64,000 nucleotides of DNA. It comes from Nitrospira sp. MA-1 (GTDB lineage Bacteria > Nitrospirota > Nitrospiria > Nitrospirales > UBA8639). Below are positions 61,951-64,000 of this stretch, in pieces. The stretch covers positions 992,001 through 1,056,000 of the forward strand of contig JAQJDB010000006.1 in the NCBI GenBank assembly GCA_032139905.1, written 5' to 3'. A program made the translations under genes and the position numbers. How positions within the stretch are numbered: the first letter of the stretch is position 1; each line of letters starts with the position of its first letter. The notes below the pieces were generated by a model, which was not told the origin of the DNA, made no database searches, and saw only the letters and a list, made by a program, of their open reading frames with translations.

Positions 61951-64000
61951 ATGGCACCATCAAGAACGACCCGCAAAAACGTCAAGGTCAAGTCTGTCCC
62001 GAAATCTCAACCAAAGACTGTCCCGTTTTTGTTAGAAATTGGGACGGAAGAATTGCCGTCGGCTGTTATCCCGCAGGCATTGGAAGACCTGGCAAATCTT
62101 GGGCAACGGCTCTTTGCGGACAGCCGGTTGGAGTATGAGTCCTTGAGGGTCGTGGGTACGCCGCGGCGCTTAGCCTTGCTGGTCAAAAGTGTGCAACCAC
62201 AGCAAGCTTCCCTGACTCAGGAAATATTAGGCCCTCCGGTTTCTGCAGCCTTGGATGCTTCGGGCCAGCCCACCAAGGCAGCCTTGGGATTTGCCAAATC
62301 TCAAGGGGTGCCGGTTGACCGACTTCGTAGGAAAGATACGCCAAAAGGGGCCTACATGGCGGTCGAAACGCATCAACGAGGTCAGTCGGCCAAGCGGGTG
62401 ATCACGGAGGCGCTTCCGCAGATCTTAAGTAAACTGGCCTTTCCGAAATCGATGCGCTGGAATGCCTCAAGGGCAAAATTTGGTCGTCCAATTCGTTGGG
62501 TGGTCGCGTTATTAGGCGACCAACCGCTCAGAATAGAATTTGCGGGAATTCAATCCGGCGCCATGACGAAAGGGCATCGATTTTATCGAGCGAAAGGGAA
62601 AAAGCCGGGACAGGCGTTTCCTCTTACCACCGCCAACAATTATATCGAGGCCATGAAGCGACTGGGGGTGCTGGTTGACCCTGAAGAGCGTCGGAGCCTC
62701 ATTACGGAACAAGTCTCTGCGTTGGCTAAGGCGGCAAAAGGCCAGGTGGATCCATTGTACCGGGATGAGCTGATTGAAACAGCAGTCTTCGGTGTGGAAT
62801 ACCCTCACGCTATTCTTGGAACGTTTCAGAAAGACTTTTTAGCGATTCCCAAACCGGTGCTGATCTCATCGATGAAAGAGCATCAAGGATTTTTCTCGCT
62901 GATCACCAAGGATGGTGGGCTCCTGCCAAAATTTATTGCGGTGACGAATATGCCGTGGGGAAATACCCCGCTCATGACCAAAGGGAATGAACGAGTCCTG
63001 GCCGCTCGCCTGAGTGACGCTCAATATTTCTTTACAGAAGACTCGAAACGCCCACTCCATGAACGAGTGCCGGCGTTAGAAGGGGTTCTGTTGCATCACA
63101 AGTTAGGCACGGTTCGTCAAAAAGTGGATCGGGTGGGTCATCTGGTCGGATGGATGGCTGAACAGATCGGCGGAAAGGATCTGGACGAGATGTGCCGTCG
63201 CGCCGCTTTTCTGGCCAAGGCGGATTTGACGACCGGAATGGTAGGTGAGTTTCCGACCCTGCAAGGGGTCATGGGGGAAGAATATGCCAGGCATGATGGC
63301 GAATCTCCAGAGGTGTGTCGCGCCATTGGTGAACAGTATTTTCCCAGGTTTCCAGATGACCAATTACCGAAAGAGCTGCCAGGAGTCCTAGTCGCCGTGG
63401 CCGATCGGTGTGATTCCATCGTGGCTTTTTTTGCGGCCGGCATGTCTCCGTCCGGCTCGGAAGATCCGTTGGGGTTGCGCCGCGCTGCGTATGGGTTGGT
63501 GCGGATACTCGCCGAAACGCCCCTCCGGTTGAATGTCAATTCCGTTGTGGATCAGGCGCTGCGGATCTTAGATGGACAAGGTGGTAAGGTGCGTGGCACC
63601 CCTCAAACCGGTTCAGATGTTGTGGCGTTCATTCTTGACCGGCTTCGGTTTTATGGCAGGCAACATCTGGGCTTACGGGAAGATATCATGGAAGCGGTCA
63701 TCCATGTTTCCAATTCGATGGTCTGTGATATGGCTGATTTGGTCGCACGCATGCAGGCTTTGGAAGCCATGGTGCCTCAGCCGGATTTTGATCCGCTGAT
63801 GATCGGATTTAAGCGGGCTCATCGAATTGTCGAAAAAGAACAATGGACGAACGCGCAGGCCCTGCCTGAACAGTTTGTGCATGAATCGGAGCGTCGGCTG
63901 TTTCAGGCCTTGGAAGTGGTGCAACAGCAAGTCCGCGATTCGGTGAATGACCGGAATTACGGGAAAGCCCTTCTTTCGTTGTTGGAACTCAAGAGCCCGA
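61951..64000 (+). CDS. glyS: Glycyl-tRNA synthetase beta subunit (3' partial)
   Basis: The frame is open from ATG 61951 to the right edge, about 683 residues so far. After a basic N-terminal extension it reads FLLEIGTEELPSAVIPQALE, typical of GlyS, and later has GHRFYRA, MKEHQGFFSL, KADLTTGMVGEFPTLQG and DPLGLRRAAYG. The subunit binds tRNA-Gly and works with GlyQ. The C-terminal DALR-type anticodon region is only partly present. Confidence 0.97.
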   Translation, partial: MAPSRTTRKNVKVKSVPKSQPKTVPFLLEIGTEELPSAVIPQALEDLANLGQRLFADSRLEYESLRVVGTPRRLALLVKSVQPQQASLTQEILGPPVSAALDASGQPTKAALGFAKSQGVPVDRLRRKDTPKGAYMAVETHQRGQSAKRVITEALPQILSKLAFPKSMRWNASRAKFGRPIRWVVALLGDQPLRIEFAGIQSGAMTKGHRFYRAKGKKPGQAFPLTTANNYIEAMKRLGVLVDPEERRSLITEQVSALAKAAKGQVDPLYRDELIETAVFGVEYPHAILGTFQKDFLAIPKPVLISSMKEHQGFFSLITKDGGLLPKFIAVTNMPWGNTPLMTKGNERVLAARLSDAQYFFTEDSKRPLHERVPALEGVLLHHKLGTVRQKVDRVGHLVGWMAEQIGGKDLDEMCRRAAFLAKADLTTGMVGEFPTLQGVMGEEYARHDGESPEVCRAIGEQYFPRFPDDQLPKELPGVLVAVADRCDSIVAFFAAGMSPSGSEDPLGLRRAAYGLVRILAETPLRLNVNSVVDQALRILDGQGGKVRGTPQTGSDVVAFILDRLRFYGRQHLGLREDIMEAVIHVSNSMVCDMADLVARMQALEAMVPQPDFDPLMIGFKRAHRIVEKEQWTNAQALPEQFVHESERRLFQALEVVQQQVRDSVNDRNYGKALLSLLELKSP

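Overview
The window is bacterial chromosomal DNA of intermediate GC, most likely from the Nitrospirota (Nitrospira-like). This is inferred from gene content: exopolysaccharide genes beside regulators of the PrsK/PrsR type, hopanoid genes hpnD/hpnE, separate glyQ/glyS, and BFN-rplM-rpsI next to argC-argJ. No 16S or other decisive marker is present, so the assignment is an inference.

Region 1 (1-18.4 kb, all +) is an exopolysaccharide cluster. It holds three GT2 enzymes of the DPM/WcaA type, a GT39-like membrane glycosyltransferase, a methyltransferase-kinase fusion, a Wzx-like flippase, a GT4-polysaccharide deacetylase fusion, two more GT4 enzymes, a processive-type GT2, a deacetylase-like protein, an O-antigen ligase/polymerase and an AsnB-type amidotransferase. 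Region 2 (18.4-23.5 kb, -) encodes two exported proteins: a parallel beta-helix protein and a 908-residue modular protein with nearly identical internal repeats. Region 3 (24.2-32.3 kb, +) holds two kinase/sigma54-activator pairs. The first has the layout of glrK-qseG-glrR; the second matches PrsK-PrsR, regulators known from exosortase/PEP-CTERM systems. They plausibly control the surface and EPS genes. No exosortase or PEP-CTERM protein is visible here.

Region 4 (32.3-43.1 kb, -) is housekeeping: argJ-argC, BFN-BFN-rplM-rpsI with a clear terminator, and the classical uppS-cdsA-dxr-rseP-proS operon. Region 5 (43.3-47.5 kb, +) has tldD-tldE, an unknown acidic protein and plsC.

Region 6 (47.5-52.0 kb) is a small accessory island of decaying genes: an unknown 178-residue protein, a broken tfoX, a PD-(D/E)XK nuclease-like protein and an FRG-domain gene with one in-frame TGA. 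It carries four copies of a structured, apparently non-coding repeat (two in each orientation). The stems differ in sequence between copies but remain paired, while the loops are conserved. One copy sits inside tfoX, which indicates mobility. This is the most interesting part of the window.

Region 7 (52.0-64 kb) has a type 4 uracil-DNA glycosylase with hpnE-hpnD (squalene/hopanoid), an SH3-like membrane protein, a YjbQ-family protein, an unknown protein, a PHP phosphoesterase, a FolB-methyltransferase fusion, a cupredoxin, a small lipoprotein, glyQ, and glyS running off the right edge.
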